Source: Acidobacteriota bacterium (GTDB lineage Bacteria; Acidobacteriota; Terriglobia; UBA7540). From it: DNA of 64,000 bases. Where the stretch lies: NCBI GenBank assembly GCA_021828285.1, contig JAKASG010000004.1, forward strand, positions 1 to 64,000, read 5' to 3'. Positions 18,573 to 27,392 of the stretch are shown here, piece after piece. Within the stretch, counting starts at the first letter, position 1. Every line of letters begins with the position of its first letter. Position numbers and translations under genes: made by a program. A model generated the notes under the pieces. The model had not been told where the DNA came from. It did no database searches and saw nothing but the letters and a program-made list of their open reading frames with translations.

Positions 18573-18932
18573 CTACTTCGGATTTGAGGAGAACGAACGC
18601 ACCGCGTCCTCCACGCTGCCGAAAACCTCGAATACCGTCGCCAGCTTGGTGATTTGAAGCTGTTCCCCGAGCTTCTTAGTGAGGTTTGCCAGCTTAATTT
18701 CCGCCCCGTACGACTGCGCGGAAGTGAAGCTTGCTACGAGGGCGCCAAGCCCCGCGCTGTCCATGTACGCGACGCCGCCCAGGTCGAGCACGATCTTCGT
18801 CTTCCCACCTTCGTCCAGCATATCCTTCAGCCGCGTGCGAAGGGTTTTGCTCTCGACGCCGAGCGTCACCCGGCCGGTGAGTGTTAGAACTGTGACCCCT
18901 TGCTTTTCCGTTTCGCCTATTTCAAGCGGCAT
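18573..18932 (-). CDS. STAS-domain anti-sigma factor antagonist
   Basis: A 119-residue single STAS domain of the SpoIIAA/RsbV type, which frees a sigma factor by binding its anti-sigma kinase when unphosphorylated. The core KIVLDLGGVAYMDSAGLGALVAS contains the Ser of DSAGLG that is phosphorylated in the family. The N-terminal strand VTVLTLTGRVTL fits. GGATGGAGCC precedes the chosen ATG at 18932; an ATG four codons upstream is possible. No partner kinase or sigma gene lies next to it. Confidence 0.88.
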   Translation of the reverse strand: MPLEIGETEKQGVTVLTLTGRVTLGVESKTLRTRLKDMLDEGGKTKIVLDLGGVAYMDSAGLGALVASFTSAQSYGAEIKLANLTKKLGEQLQITKLATVFEVFGSVEDAVRSFSSNPK

Positions 18933-19066
18933 GGCTCCATCCAACCTTCGGTTGAGGTCTGGGTCGTGAACGTTTCATACGCGCTGACTCTTGAAGGCCG
19001 ATCATCATCACACTGGCCTTGGGCACGCCGTCCGCAAGAGATCCGCAGCGCGAGACCCCTCCATCC

Positions 19067-19243
19067 TCACTCGAATTCCGAGCAGGACATGAAATACCCG
19101 CACCGCCGGCAAACCATCTTACATCGGTGCGGCTCCAGGTGCGCGCTGCACACCGGACAAAATTGCGCCGGAAAATCCGGCGGCTTCGCGGCTTCTTCGG
19201 CTCGTTTATCGTCGCCGCAATCGGGTTTCCCGTCAAGCTCCAT
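19067..19243 (-). CDS. small zinc-ribbon protein
   Basis: A 58-residue protein with two Cys pairs, FCPVCSAHLEP and MVCRRCGYF, followed by a final Cys near the end (SCSEFE). The CPxC plus CxxCGY arrangement is that of a small zinc ribbon often found as an orphan gene in acidobacteria. The ATG at 19243 has ACGGAGCG nine bases upstream. It lies 33 bases after the nickel transporter stop on the same strand. The function is unknown. Confidence 0.65.
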   Translation of the reverse strand: MELDGKPDCGDDKRAEEAAKPPDFPAQFCPVCSAHLEPHRCKMVCRRCGYFMSCSEFE

Positions 19244-19276
19244 TCGCACAGCGCTCCGTAAAGCCAATCCGGCCGG

Positions 19277-20005
19277 TTAGGCGGCCAGCCGGTGCAGAAG
19301 GTCCTGCCCCACGCTCCAGGCGAGGTACACGCCGAAACCCAGGCTGAAAAATCCCGCGGCAATCCGGACCACCCGCTCGACCGCCAGCGTGCGGCCCACC
19401 GTGAACGCGCCGGGAACGCTCATGAGCAGACTCATCGCCATCATGCTGCCAATCACGCCCGCGCCAAAGACGAGCAGATAACCCGCGGCGATCAGGAGCG
19501 AGGGAATTGCGACCACCACCATCAGCATGACGGCGCCCGTTCCCGCCAAACCATGCACCACGCCGACCAGAAAAGGTTTCCCCGCCGCGCGAAGGAAGCG
19601 ATGCTCGTGCTCGTGGTCCGCTCCGCCGGCATGAACGTGCCAATGAGTGTGCTGGGTTCCATCGTGCTCGTGGGCATGAGCGTGGATTCGGATTCCCTGG
19701 CGTTTCATTCCCACGAACACATTCACTCCGAGCGCGATCAGCATCAGTCCCACGACAAAGTCGAGGTCTCTCGCGATGAGCGGCGTGATCGCGAGCCGCA
19801 TCAGTGCGATGGCCATGCCGAAGACCAGCAGCGCGGCCGTGTGGCCGAGGCCCCAATAGGCGCCGAGGAACGACGATCGCACGACGTTGCTCTCATGGCT
19901 TGAAAAAGTGGAAACCGCCGCGACATGGTCCGGCTCGAGCGCGTGCCGCAATCCGAGCACGAGTGCCAGCGTCATCGTGGTCCAAATTGGGAAACTCGCG
20001 GCCAT
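19277..20005 (-). CDS. NiCoT/UreH-type nickel/cobalt transporter
   Basis: A 242-residue membrane protein with about six hydrophobic segments. The first helix carries GLRHALEPDHVAAVSTF, the nickel/cobalt-binding signature of the NiCoT family (H-x4-D-H). A second conserved helix has GHTAALLVFG. The loop after segment three is His-rich (HAHAHEHDGTQHTHWH), fitting metal capture. The start is ATG 20005 rather than the TTG one codon earlier. No hydrogenase or urease genes are visible nearby, so the metal's destination is unknown. Confidence 0.85.
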   Translation of the reverse strand: MAASFPIWTTMTLALVLGLRHALEPDHVAAVSTFSSHESNVVRSSFLGAYWGLGHTAALLVFGMAIALMRLAITPLIARDLDFVVGLMLIALGVNVFVGMKRQGIRIHAHAHEHDGTQHTHWHVHAGGADHEHEHRFLRAAGKPFLVGVVHGLAGTGAVMLMVVVAIPSLLIAAGYLLVFGAGVIGSMMAMSLLMSVPGAFTVGRTLAVERVVRIAAGFFSLGFGVYLAWSVGQDLLHRLAA

Positions 20006-20115
20006 CAAAATCGGTCCGTTCTTTCTTAATTGAGCTCGGGCCCTTCGGCGCGCTTACCGCCGATTGACTTGCATTTTTTGGATGCCAGGCCGTCGCCCCA
20101 TGGAGCCCGCTCGCC

Positions 20116-21327
20116 TCAATGCGAGCGTTCGAGCATCCTCCCGATGCATTCGTACGCGCGTGTGAGCATCGTTTCGTCAGGGAGAAAAACGATCCGGAAA
20201 TGACGCGTTCCCGGCGCTTCGCCGAATCCGCTTCCATGAACGACCAGAACGTGCTGGTCGCGCAACAATTGCCGGATAAATACCTCGTCCGGCTCTTTGA
20301 TTTCGAGCCGGGGAAAGGCGTAGAACGCTCCGCGGGGCGAAACGCAACTGACGCGCGGCGTTCGCTCGCACCACGCCACCGTCAGGTCGCGCCGGCGGCG
20401 AAGCTTTTCGCGCACTTCGATCAGGTGGTCCTGCGGCCCTTCGAGCGCCGCACGCACGGCATACTGTTGAGGATGGCTCGCGCTCAGCCGTGCGCGCAGC
20501 AGCTTCGCAACGCCTTCGGCATAAGGCTTGACGGCCGTCGCTTCGCCGCTCACGATCGCCCATCCGACGCGCCATCCGGGAACCAAATACGATTTTGAAA
20601 GTCCGCCGAACGTCACCACGGGCAGGTCCGGCGCAAGAGCGGCGATTGAAACGTGCGGCTCATCGTCGAGGATCAATTTGTCATAAATCTCGTCCGAAAA
20701 AACAATCAGTTTGTGACGGCGCGCGAATTCGGCAATCGCTTCGAGCGTCTTCTCGGCATAGACGGCGCCTGTTGGATTGTTCGGGTTGATCACGACAATG
20801 GCGCGCGTCCCCGGCGTAATGCGCCGTTCGAGATCATCGAGATCGGGCTGCCACGCGTTTGCTTCATCGAGCCGGTAACTGTTCGGCGTGGCGCCAAGTT
20901 TAGCCAGCACGGCGGAATAGAGCGGGTACTCGGGCGCAGGCGTCAGCAGGCTTTCGCCCGGATTGACCAGCGCCGTGAGCGAAACGTCCACCGCTTCACT
21001 CACCCCGGCCGTGATGAAAACCGATTGCACCGACCGGATGCCTTTGCGCGCCGCCTCGCCGCGCACCGCTTCAATCGCTTCCGCAACGCCGAGCGACGGT
21101 GCGTAACCGTTCTTACCGTCGCGCATTGCTTTCGCGACAGCTTCGATCATGTGAGAAGGCGTTTGAAAATCAAATTGCAAGGGATCGCCGATATTGAGCG
21201 GAAGAATCTCATGTCCCTGCCGTTCGATCTCTTCTGCCAGCACCGCGAGATCGCGGATCGCGTAATGGATGTGCTCCATCCGCAGCGCGGCGACAATTTC
21301 ACCGGCTTGAGAAATTGAGCGGCTCAT
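20116..21327 (-). CDS. PLP-dependent aminotransferase class I (AlaA/AspC-like)
   Basis: A 403-residue aminotransferase of fold type I. The motifs are NIGDPLQFDFQTP, NGYAPSLGVAEAIEAV, VINPNNPTGAVY, FSDEIYDKLILDD and FGGLSKSYLVPGWRVGW. In the last of these, the Lys of SLSKSY should bind pyridoxal phosphate and the two Arg bind substrate carboxylates. The RMEHIHYAIRDL start resembles AlaA-type alanine or aspartate transaminases. The chosen start is ATG 21327; an ATG nine codons earlier is less likely. Substrate specificity cannot be read with certainty. Confidence 0.9.
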   Translation of the reverse strand: MSRSISQAGEIVAALRMEHIHYAIRDLAVLAEEIERQGHEILPLNIGDPLQFDFQTPSHMIEAVAKAMRDGKNGYAPSLGVAEAIEAVRGEAARKGIRSVQSVFITAGVSEAVDVSLTALVNPGESLLTPAPEYPLYSAVLAKLGATPNSYRLDEANAWQPDLDDLERRITPGTRAIVVINPNNPTGAVYAEKTLEAIAEFARRHKLIVFSDEIYDKLILDDEPHVSIAALAPDLPVVTFGGLSKSYLVPGWRVGWAIVSGEATAVKPYAEGVAKLLRARLSASHPQQYAVRAALEGPQDHLIEVREKLRRRRDLTVAWCERTPRVSCVSPRGAFYAFPRLEIKEPDEVFIRQLLRDQHVLVVHGSGFGEAPGTRHFRIVFLPDETMLTRAYECIGRMLERSH

Positions 21328-21618
21328 CGGCAATCGAGATTGTGCCAGAATCAATAAAGACGGTCAATCGGCCTGAGCATCCGCCGCGCTCTTCGATATC
21401 TTGATTCGGATATTGCCCTCGCGCCATACCTTATGGGGTGAGAATAATGGCTGAAATGCACCACCCTTGCCTACGCGCAACCAAACCGCAGTCTGGCGCT
21501 TTGCTGGGATAATTTAGCGTTTTATTCACAACTCATTGAAACATCAAGTGTTATGCGATTTTGTGGCCCTTCTGTTCTTATGGCATACGAAATGCTCGAA
21601 CGAGAGTGAGGAGTTGAT
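21328..21618. other. divergent intergenic region, AT-rich
   Basis: About 290 bases separate the divergent aminotransferase gene and the leader ORF of the FecR-like gene. The part 21500-21600 is distinctly AT-richer than the neighbours and presumably carries the promoter of the rightward operon. GATAAT occurs near 21509. I could not pair it with a convincing -35 box. No RNA gene or operator was recognised. Confidence 0.4.
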
Positions 21619-21651
21619 ATGAGCGCGTTAGTTCTCGGAGGCCGGCCATGA
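21619..21651 (+). CDS. 10-codon leader ORF overlapping the FecR-like gene start
   Basis: ATG at 21619 sits five bases after AGGAG and opens a ten-codon frame, MSALVLGGRP, whose TGA overlaps the ATG of the following gene as ATGA. The Gly-Gly codons of the leader (GGAGGC) also form the Shine-Dalgarno sequence of the downstream gene. This arrangement suggests translational coupling, with ribosomes finishing the leader and restarting on the main gene. The call is from layout alone. Confidence 0.45.
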   Translation: MSALVLGGRP

Positions 21652-24029
21652 AAAAGATATTGGCAATCGTGTTGCTATCGGTAGTGGCTTTAACGCTCGG
21701 ACCGAGCTTGCTTCACGCGCAATCGCAATCGAGCGAAGGGGCGGCGCGCGTCAGCCTGCTCAACGGCCAGGTTTCGACAGAGCGAAACGGCAGCAGCAAT
21801 TGGGCCGCAGCAACAGTCAACGAACCGCTCATGGCGGGCGACAGCATCGCCACGGGGCCCGATGCACGCGCGGAAGTTCAGCTTGATTACGCCGACATCA
21901 TCCGTCTCGATTCGAATACGGAAGTCAAAATCGCCGATCTCACAAGCTCGCGGATTCAGATTCAGGTGCCGCAGGGACTGGTGGATTACGTTGTGACTCA
22001 GCAGCCGAACGCCAGATCCGAAATCGATACTCCGAACGTGGCCGTTCAGCCGAGCGGCCAGGGGACTTATCGCATTCAAGTAGATTCGACCCAGCAGTCG
22101 GAGGTGATCGTCCGGAGCGGACAGACCCAAATCTCGACTCCCCAGGGCAGCACCACGGTAGGTCAAGGCCAAATGATCACCGTCCAAGGCGCCAACAATC
22201 CTCAGTACAAAATTGACCCCGCTCCTGGCACCGATCAATGGGACACTTGGAACAGCAAACGCAATCGTACCATCGCGGATTCCCAAAGCTGGCGCTATAC
22301 GAACCATTACTATCAGGGAGCGAGCGACCTCCAGCACTACGGCCACTGGGTTGATGTGCCGGGTTACAACTGGTGCTGGACGCCTTACGTGGACTCCGGC
22401 TGGGTGCCCTATCGCGATGGCAGTTGGGTTTGGGAGCCCTATTGGGGCTGGACGTGGGTGTCGAACGAGCCGTGGGGATGGGCGCCTTACCACTACGGCC
22501 GTTGGATGTTCTATAACGACGATTGGGTCTGGTGGCCGGGTTATGTGACTCCCTATTACAATCCGGTCTGGGCGCCTGCCTACGTGGATTTCTTCGGCTT
22601 CGGCTACGGCCGCTGGAATTTCGGGTTTGGTTTCGGGTATGGGTTCAATTCGATTGGCTGGTGCCCCCTCGGCCCGAGCGATCCCTTCTATCCCTGGTGG
22701 GGTGGAAACAGCTTCTCGGTGGTCAACATTACGAACATCACCAATATCTACAACAACGGAACCATCATCAATCGCCGTAATGGGGTGGGCCACGGGCGCA
22801 TGTTCTACGGTTCGAACCTGAGAGGCGCAATGCAGAACCTCAATGTGCGCCGGGCCATTACGTCCGTTTCCGCGCGCAATTTCGCGGGCGGAAGGATTCC
22901 GCGCAACGGCCCAGTCGTAAGCATCGCGTCCTTGAGGCAAGGGAGCATTGTGAAGGGCACTTTGCCGGTCGTGCCGACACGCAACAGCTTGAATCCCATC
23001 GGGCGCATCGTGCGGCCGCCTCAGGTGTCGCGCGTCTCCGCGAACACTCACTTCTTCACTCGCCATCCCGTGGCGCCGGTCGGGAGGTCTTTCACGAGGC
23101 AGGCGTCCGCCATCCGGCAGATGGTTCAAAGACCGAATCCGCTGGTGGCCGCGAACCGGACTCCGCAGCGTTTCAATCCCCCGAGCGGCGCTCGAGGTCT
23201 CGCCGGAAGGCCCTCGCTCGCGAACGATCATCGCATCGTGCAAAGCGGCCGACAAGGAGCTGCTCCGCGGCAAACGACTCGACCCGGCTGGCAGAGCTTC
23301 GGCGCTCCGAATTCTCGGAGTGCGCGGCCGGGAAATCAGCGCGCGAACTTTGGCCGAACGGCGCCACGGCGCTCTTTCGCACCGGTCCGGCAAGGAGGCC
23401 AAGTGACATCCTGGCGGCAATTCTCACCGCGGACTTCGCAAGGCCGCGCCGGTTTCAATTCGAGCTTCCGGCCGCAGGGCGCTGCTCGATCACGGCAAAA
23501 TCTGGGTCGAGGCTGGCATCAGTTTTCACCTCGCACTGCTCCGGGGCAAAACCGCTTCTCTCCGCAACGCGTCCAACCGGCTCGACCCGGGTGGCGCCAG
23601 TTCTCTCCCCGCGGCGGAGCCAATTACGGCGGCACGCGCTTTCACCAGCGGCCTCCGCTCCAGATTCAAAAACCCATCGTTGTCCCTCGGAACGGCAGGC
23701 AAACCAGCAGCTGGAATAATAACTGGAATCGCGGCGGATGGAATCGAACTGCTCCGAGTCGCCCATCATGGAATCGCGGCCCCTCGCGCTCCTGGCAGCC
23801 TCCAAGAGTCAATCGCGGATACAGCCGGCCGTCCGGAAATTGGGGAGGGGGACGCGTGAATCGCAGTTGGGGCGGTGGTGGACGCGTGAATAGAAGCTAT
23901 GGCGGCGGACGCGTCAATCGCAGTTGGGGTGGGGGCGGACGCGTGAATCGCAGCTATGGCGGGGGCGGGCGGAGCTTCCATCCTTCCGCTCCCGCGCGCT
24001 CCGGCGGCCGCGGCGGCTACCGGCATTAA
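21648..24029 (+). CDS. large exported FecR-domain protein with W/Y-rich core and Gly/Arg-rich repeat tail
   Basis: A 793-residue secreted protein. The signal peptide (ILAIVLLSVVALTLGPSLLHAQ) leads into a FecR-like beta domain (about 30-175) with GDSIATGPDARAEVQL, IRLDSNTEVKI and GQGTYRIQV. A central section (about 205-355) is rich in Trp, Tyr, Pro and Gly (DWVWWPGYV, GWAPYHYGRWMF), as in the DUF6600 family. From about 470 to the end the protein is low-complexity, rich in Arg, Gln, Asn, Ser, Gly and Pro, and holds four GRVNRS(W/Y)GG units. It carries no transmembrane anchor. A surface or extracellular structural role is inferred; the ligand is unknown. Confidence 0.8.
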   Translation: MKKILAIVLLSVVALTLGPSLLHAQSQSSEGAARVSLLNGQVSTERNGSSNWAAATVNEPLMAGDSIATGPDARAEVQLDYADIIRLDSNTEVKIADLTSSRIQIQVPQGLVDYVVTQQPNARSEIDTPNVAVQPSGQGTYRIQVDSTQQSEVIVRSGQTQISTPQGSTTVGQGQMITVQGANNPQYKIDPAPGTDQWDTWNSKRNRTIADSQSWRYTNHYYQGASDLQHYGHWVDVPGYNWCWTPYVDSGWVPYRDGSWVWEPYWGWTWVSNEPWGWAPYHYGRWMFYNDDWVWWPGYVTPYYNPVWAPAYVDFFGFGYGRWNFGFGFGYGFNSIGWCPLGPSDPFYPWWGGNSFSVVNITNITNIYNNGTIINRRNGVGHGRMFYGSNLRGAMQNLNVRRAITSVSARNFAGGRIPRNGPVVSIASLRQGSIVKGTLPVVPTRNSLNPIGRIVRPPQVSRVSANTHFFTRHPVAPVGRSFTRQASAIRQMVQRPNPLVAANRTPQRFNPPSGARGLAGRPSLANDHRIVQSGRQGAAPRQTTRPGWQSFGAPNSRSARPGNQRANFGRTAPRRSFAPVRQGGQVTSWRQFSPRTSQGRAGFNSSFRPQGAARSRQNLGRGWHQFSPRTAPGQNRFSPQRVQPARPGWRQFSPRGGANYGGTRFHQRPPLQIQKPIVVPRNGRQTSSWNNNWNRGGWNRTAPSRPSWNRGPSRSWQPPRVNRGYSRPSGNWGGGRVNRSWGGGGRVNRSYGGGRVNRSWGGGGRVNRSYGGGGRSFHPSAPARSGGRGGYRH
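23850..23979 (+). repeat. tandem coding repeats, four GRVNRS(W/Y)GG units
   Basis: Four units of about 30 bases, each starting GGACGCGT(G/C)AAT, follow one another in frame near the 3' end of the FecR-like gene. They alternate Trp and Tyr at the seventh position (GRVNRSW, then GRVNRSY). The higher-order unit of about 60 bases occurs twice, so a recent duplication is likely. Confidence 0.85.
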
Positions 24030-24150
24030 GCTTCTTCATCTGTCAAGTCACCCTCCTGTCGCGCCCTCACCGCCCTGCACCCGCGGATGAGGGCGCCCCT
24101 CATTACCGCGTTGTGCGCGCCCTCCGCTCCTCTGGTAAAATGTAAGGACG

Positions 24151-25305
24151 ATGCGGCCCTCCATTGATTTCGCGCGCGCGCCTTTCCTGGTGATCTGGGA
24201 GACCACGCAAGCGTGCGATCTTGCTTGCGTCCATTGCCGCGCTTCCGCCCAGCCCTTGCGCAACCCGGGCGAACTGACCACGCAAGAAGGTTTTCGCCTG
24301 CTCGCCGACACCGCGCAAATGGGCACTCCCGTTTTTATTTTGAGCGGCGGCGATCCCGCCAAACGGCCTGATTTGCTCGACCTGGTGCGCGAAGGCAAGC
24401 GCCTGAACCTCCGCATGGGGACCATCCCCGCGGCCACTCCGGCGCTCAGCGAGGATCTCGTTCGCGATCTGAAGCAAGCGGGACTCGATCAGCTTGCGCT
24501 CAGCCTCGATTATCCGCAGCGCGACCTCCACGACGGGTTCCGCGGCGTTTACGGCGCGTTCGACAAGACGCTCGCAGCCGCGGAATGGGCGCATCGTTAC
24601 AGCCTGCCGTTGCAGATCAATACGACGCTCTGGGCGGGTTCGGCGCCTTATCTTTCAGAAATGGCCGCGCTCGTCGAGCGGCTTGAGGCGGTCTTCTGGG
24701 AAGTTTTCTTTCTGGTTCCCGTGGGACGCGGCGAGCTATTGGACGGCATTGAAGCCAAGCGCTGCGAAGAGCTTTTCGCCATTCTTTATGAAGTCCAGAA
24801 GAAATCGCGCTTCGTCCTGAAAGTCACTGAAGCGCCGCACTATCGCCGGTACGTCGCCCAGCGCGAAGCGGCTGCCGAGACCGAGGCCTCTTCTGCCGCG
24901 GCACTCCGCCGTCCGGCGCCCGGCATGGCGCCGATGCCGGAAATGCTGCGCCGTTCTGAAGGCCCTGGGCACACGATCGGCCTCGCGCCGCACGGCGTGA
25001 ACGCCGGCAAAGGTTTCGTCTTTGTCTCGCACATCGGCGAAGTCTATCCGAGCGGGTTTCTGCCGGTTTCGGCCGGCAACGTCCGCACGCAGCCTCTCTC
25101 AGAGATTTATCGTGATTCCTCTCTCATGCGTGAACTGCGTGATCCCGGCGCACTCCACGGCCGGTGCGGCTGGTGCGAGTATCGCGGCATCTGCGGCGGC
25201 TCTCGCTCGCGCGCCTACGCGCTCACCGGCGATTACCTCGCCACCGATCCCTGGTGCGCCTATAGGCCCGCGCGCCCTCACGCATCGAGCCTTGCGGCGT
25301 CATAA
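24151..25305 (+). CDS. radical SAM/SPASM-domain protein (TIGR04053-like)
   Basis: A 384-residue radical SAM enzyme. WETTQACDLACVHCRASAQP holds the CxxxCxxC cluster motif near residues 23-30, and FILSGGDPAKRPD is the SAM-binding GGD motif. The C-terminal CGWCEYRGICGGSRSRAYALTGDYLATDPWC has the spaced cysteines of a SPASM extension for additional Fe-S clusters. The layout resembles NirJ/AhbC-like proteins acting on haem precursors or peptides, and especially the TIGR04053 subfamily. No peptide substrate gene or haem genes lie beside it. AAGGACG precedes the ATG. Confidence 0.85.
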   Translation: MRPSIDFARAPFLVIWETTQACDLACVHCRASAQPLRNPGELTTQEGFRLLADTAQMGTPVFILSGGDPAKRPDLLDLVREGKRLNLRMGTIPAATPALSEDLVRDLKQAGLDQLALSLDYPQRDLHDGFRGVYGAFDKTLAAAEWAHRYSLPLQINTTLWAGSAPYLSEMAALVERLEAVFWEVFFLVPVGRGELLDGIEAKRCEELFAILYEVQKKSRFVLKVTEAPHYRRYVAQREAAAETEASSAAALRRPAPGMAPMPEMLRRSEGPGHTIGLAPHGVNAGKGFVFVSHIGEVYPSGFLPVSAGNVRTQPLSEIYRDSSLMRELRDPGALHGRCGWCEYRGICGGSRSRAYALTGDYLATDPWCAYRPARPHASSLAAS

Positions 25306-25350
25306 CTCAACTTTCCGCGGAATCAATTGGCCGGCACGAATGAAGACTTG

Positions 25351-25929
25351 ATGGCGGGCAAGCCTGTAAGCCGAATTTAGTCTCCGTCGGAAGACGGATG
25401 GCGATCATTCCTCTAGCCCTGCGATTGCTCGCAGGTTCAAGCGACCTACCCGAGAGTTAAGAACAGGAGCTGGAAGCCAAAGCCTGGATCAATGAACGGA
25501 GTTTACGAAGGCGCCGACAATTGCCGTCACCTTCCCGATCTCCACGATTCCAGTCTCTCGCTTCCAGCCCCTGGCGGAGCGGGCCGCTCCTCCTCTCCTA
25601 TTTGGTCTTGCTCCGTGTGGGGTTTGCCCTGCCTCCGATGTCGCCACCGGAGCGGTGCGCTCTTACCCCCGCAAGCGCGGAGTCCCGATTGCTCAGGACG
25701 CACCTTTTCACCCTTATCCGTCAGTGGACGGACGGTATGTTTTCTGTGGCACTTTCCGTATCGGAGGCGTTCGTCTCCCTCGCTCGAGGGAAAATCCTCC
25801 TCCGACCCTCGCCGTTAGCGAGCACACTGCCCTGCGGAGTTCGGACTTTCCTCTCCCGCGCTCGTGCAAGTGCCCCGAATAACTCGGAACCGCTCGAGCG
25901 CAGCAGCGATCGCCCGGCTTGCCCGCCGA
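25351..25929 (-). ncRNA. rnpB: RNase P RNA (type A), about 579 nt
   Basis: The minus strand shows the RNase P conserved regions in order: GGAAAGTCCG after P3, GTGCCACAGAAAACATACC, AAGGGTGAAAAGGTG, GGTAAGAGCGCACCG, GGCAAACCCCAC then GGAGCAAGACCAAATAGG, GGGTAGGTCGCTTGAACC, CTAGAGGAATGATCG and the terminal TTCGGCTTACAGG. Helix P1 is formed by GGCGGGCAAGCC at the 5' end (25916-25927) and its perfect 12-base complement at the 3' end (25353-25364). The RNA is far longer than the roughly 350-400 nt usual for type A, mainly because of an extended P12 (25464-25573). A consensus promoter lies just upstream. Confidence 0.93.
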
Positions 25930-25935
25930 GGTTTT

Positions 25936-25964
25936 ATGATAGTCTCATGGAGTTGCGGCGTCAA
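25936..25964 (-). promoter_or_regulatory. sigma-70-type promoter of rnpB
   Basis: On the minus strand TTGACG (25959-25964) and TATCAT (25936-25941) are separated by 17 bases. The expected transcription start, about seven bases further, falls at the first base of helix P1 of the RNase P RNA. Spacing, boxes and start all agree. Confidence 0.75.
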
Positions 25965-25994
25965 ACCAGACCTGTGAGCCCGGCCTCAGGGGTG

Positions 25995-27389
25995 ATGCCT
26001 GCATCAAAATCACAGATGGTGTTCAAACGATTCAAAAGCTCGATCCCGATTGCCGTTGCGGCGGCTTTGGTCGCCGGCCTGGCGTGGACTTGGCCGGCTT
26101 TCAGCCAGGCTTCTGCTGCCGAGAGCCAAAAGGCTCTTTTCGCCCAGGCGGACGCCATCCTCGAGCAGATGAGCCGGCTCACCGGCTTGAAGATTCTCGC
26201 GCCCGTCAAGAAGGAAATCGTGGATCGCGCCCAGGTGCGCCAATATCTGATTCAGAATTTCCACCATGATTTCACGCCGCGCGAGCTTCAGGACCAGGAA
26301 GATGAGCTGCAAGCTTTCGGGCTCATCTCGCAGGACTTCCATCTTGAATCTTTTCTCATCAAGTTTTATACCGAACAGGCGGCGGGCTTCTACGACCCCC
26401 GGAGCAAAACCATGTTCATCGCCAATTGGGTCGGCCCGGACATTCAGAAAATGGTTCTTGCTCATGAGCTGACGCACGCGTTGCAGGACCAGCACTTCGA
26501 TCTTGAAAAATACCTTCATGCCGTCCGTGACAACGACGATGCAATGGCCGCGCGCGATGCCGTGGTCGAAGGCGAGGCCACCGCGACCATGGTCCAGCAG
26601 GATCTTGGACCGGTCGATCTGGCCTCGTTGCCATCGCTCGTTCCTTTGATGGAGCCCCTGCTGAAACAGCAAGTCGGCCAATTCCCGGTTTTTTCCTCAT
26701 CTCCATACTTCTTCCGGTTTGAAGCGATGTTCCCTTATATTCAGGGCCTGGGCTTCATCCAGGCGAATCTAGCCGGCGGCGGCTGGCCGCACCTGAACGC
26801 TTTGTTTACGAATCCGCCGGCGGAGACGCGTGAGATTTTCGACCCTGAAGTCTATCTGAAGGCTCGCCCGCTTCCGAACGTTTCCTTACCGCGTCCGCGC
26901 GCACTCAAGCACGCTCGCGGTCTTCGATGGATCGTGTCGGGGACGCTCGGCGAGCTGGGTTATGACGCAATGGTAGGACAGTTATTGTCGCCGGCGAAGG
27001 CGAAAACGATCGCGCCGGCCTGGCGCGCCGATCGCTATCTTCTCTATCAAAACACTCGCACCCGGAATTTCACGCTCATCGGACGCACGCTTTGGGCGAG
27101 CCCTGAATCCGCTCTCGCATTCTTCCGGGATTACCACGCAATTCTCGCGCACAAATATCCTGCGCTCGCGCCCAGTCCCCGGTCTGCGACGGATCTCTTT
27201 ATCGGCTCCGCTCCGAACGGCCGGATTGTGCTTCTGCGCGCGGGCAGCGAATGCCGCTGGGCGGAAGGCGTTCCCGCGGGAAAGATGAAAAAGATGATCA
27301 AGTGGCTGCGTTCGCTCGGAGGCGAAACCTCCGCCGGTGTTGCTTCGCAAGCGTCCAGCGCCGGAAGCCGGGCCGCGAGGGGACATTAG
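25995..27389 (+). CDS. exported zinc metallopeptidase-like protein (HELTH motif)
   Basis: A 464-residue protein with a signal peptide (IPIAVAAALVAGLAWTWPAFSQA). The motif MVLAHELTHALQDQHFDL (HExxH) lies in the middle, with a candidate third ligand region in AVVEGEATATMVQQDL, where GEA follows about 30 residues later. This combination is typical of gluzincin-type peptidases of unknown substrate common in Acidobacteria. The start is uncertain: ATG 25995 with AGGGG upstream is chosen. ATG 26016 also gives a good signal peptide, and ATG 25947 would overlap the rnpB promoter. Confidence 0.8.
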   Translation: MPASKSQMVFKRFKSSIPIAVAAALVAGLAWTWPAFSQASAAESQKALFAQADAILEQMSRLTGLKILAPVKKEIVDRAQVRQYLIQNFHHDFTPRELQDQEDELQAFGLISQDFHLESFLIKFYTEQAAGFYDPRSKTMFIANWVGPDIQKMVLAHELTHALQDQHFDLEKYLHAVRDNDDAMAARDAVVEGEATATMVQQDLGPVDLASLPSLVPLMEPLLKQQVGQFPVFSSSPYFFRFEAMFPYIQGLGFIQANLAGGGWPHLNALFTNPPAETREIFDPEVYLKARPLPNVSLPRPRALKHARGLRWIVSGTLGELGYDAMVGQLLSPAKAKTIAPAWRADRYLLYQNTRTRNFTLIGRTLWASPESALAFFRDYHAILAHKYPALAPSPRSATDLFIGSAPNGRIVLLRAGSECRWAEGVPAGKMKKMIKWLRSLGGETSAGVASQASSAGSRAARGH

Positions 27390-27392
27390 CGG

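Noticed and set aside
21690-23420. Long open frame (576 codons) antisense to the FecR-like gene
   Set aside because: It has no family motif or signal, is dense in Arg/His/Pro, and lies wholly inside a gene with a signal peptide and recognisable domains. It is a by-product of GC-rich codon use.
23850-23979. Short repeats that might suggest a CRISPR array
   Set aside because: They are in-frame coding repeats without unique spacers, part of a Gly/Arg-rich protein tail.
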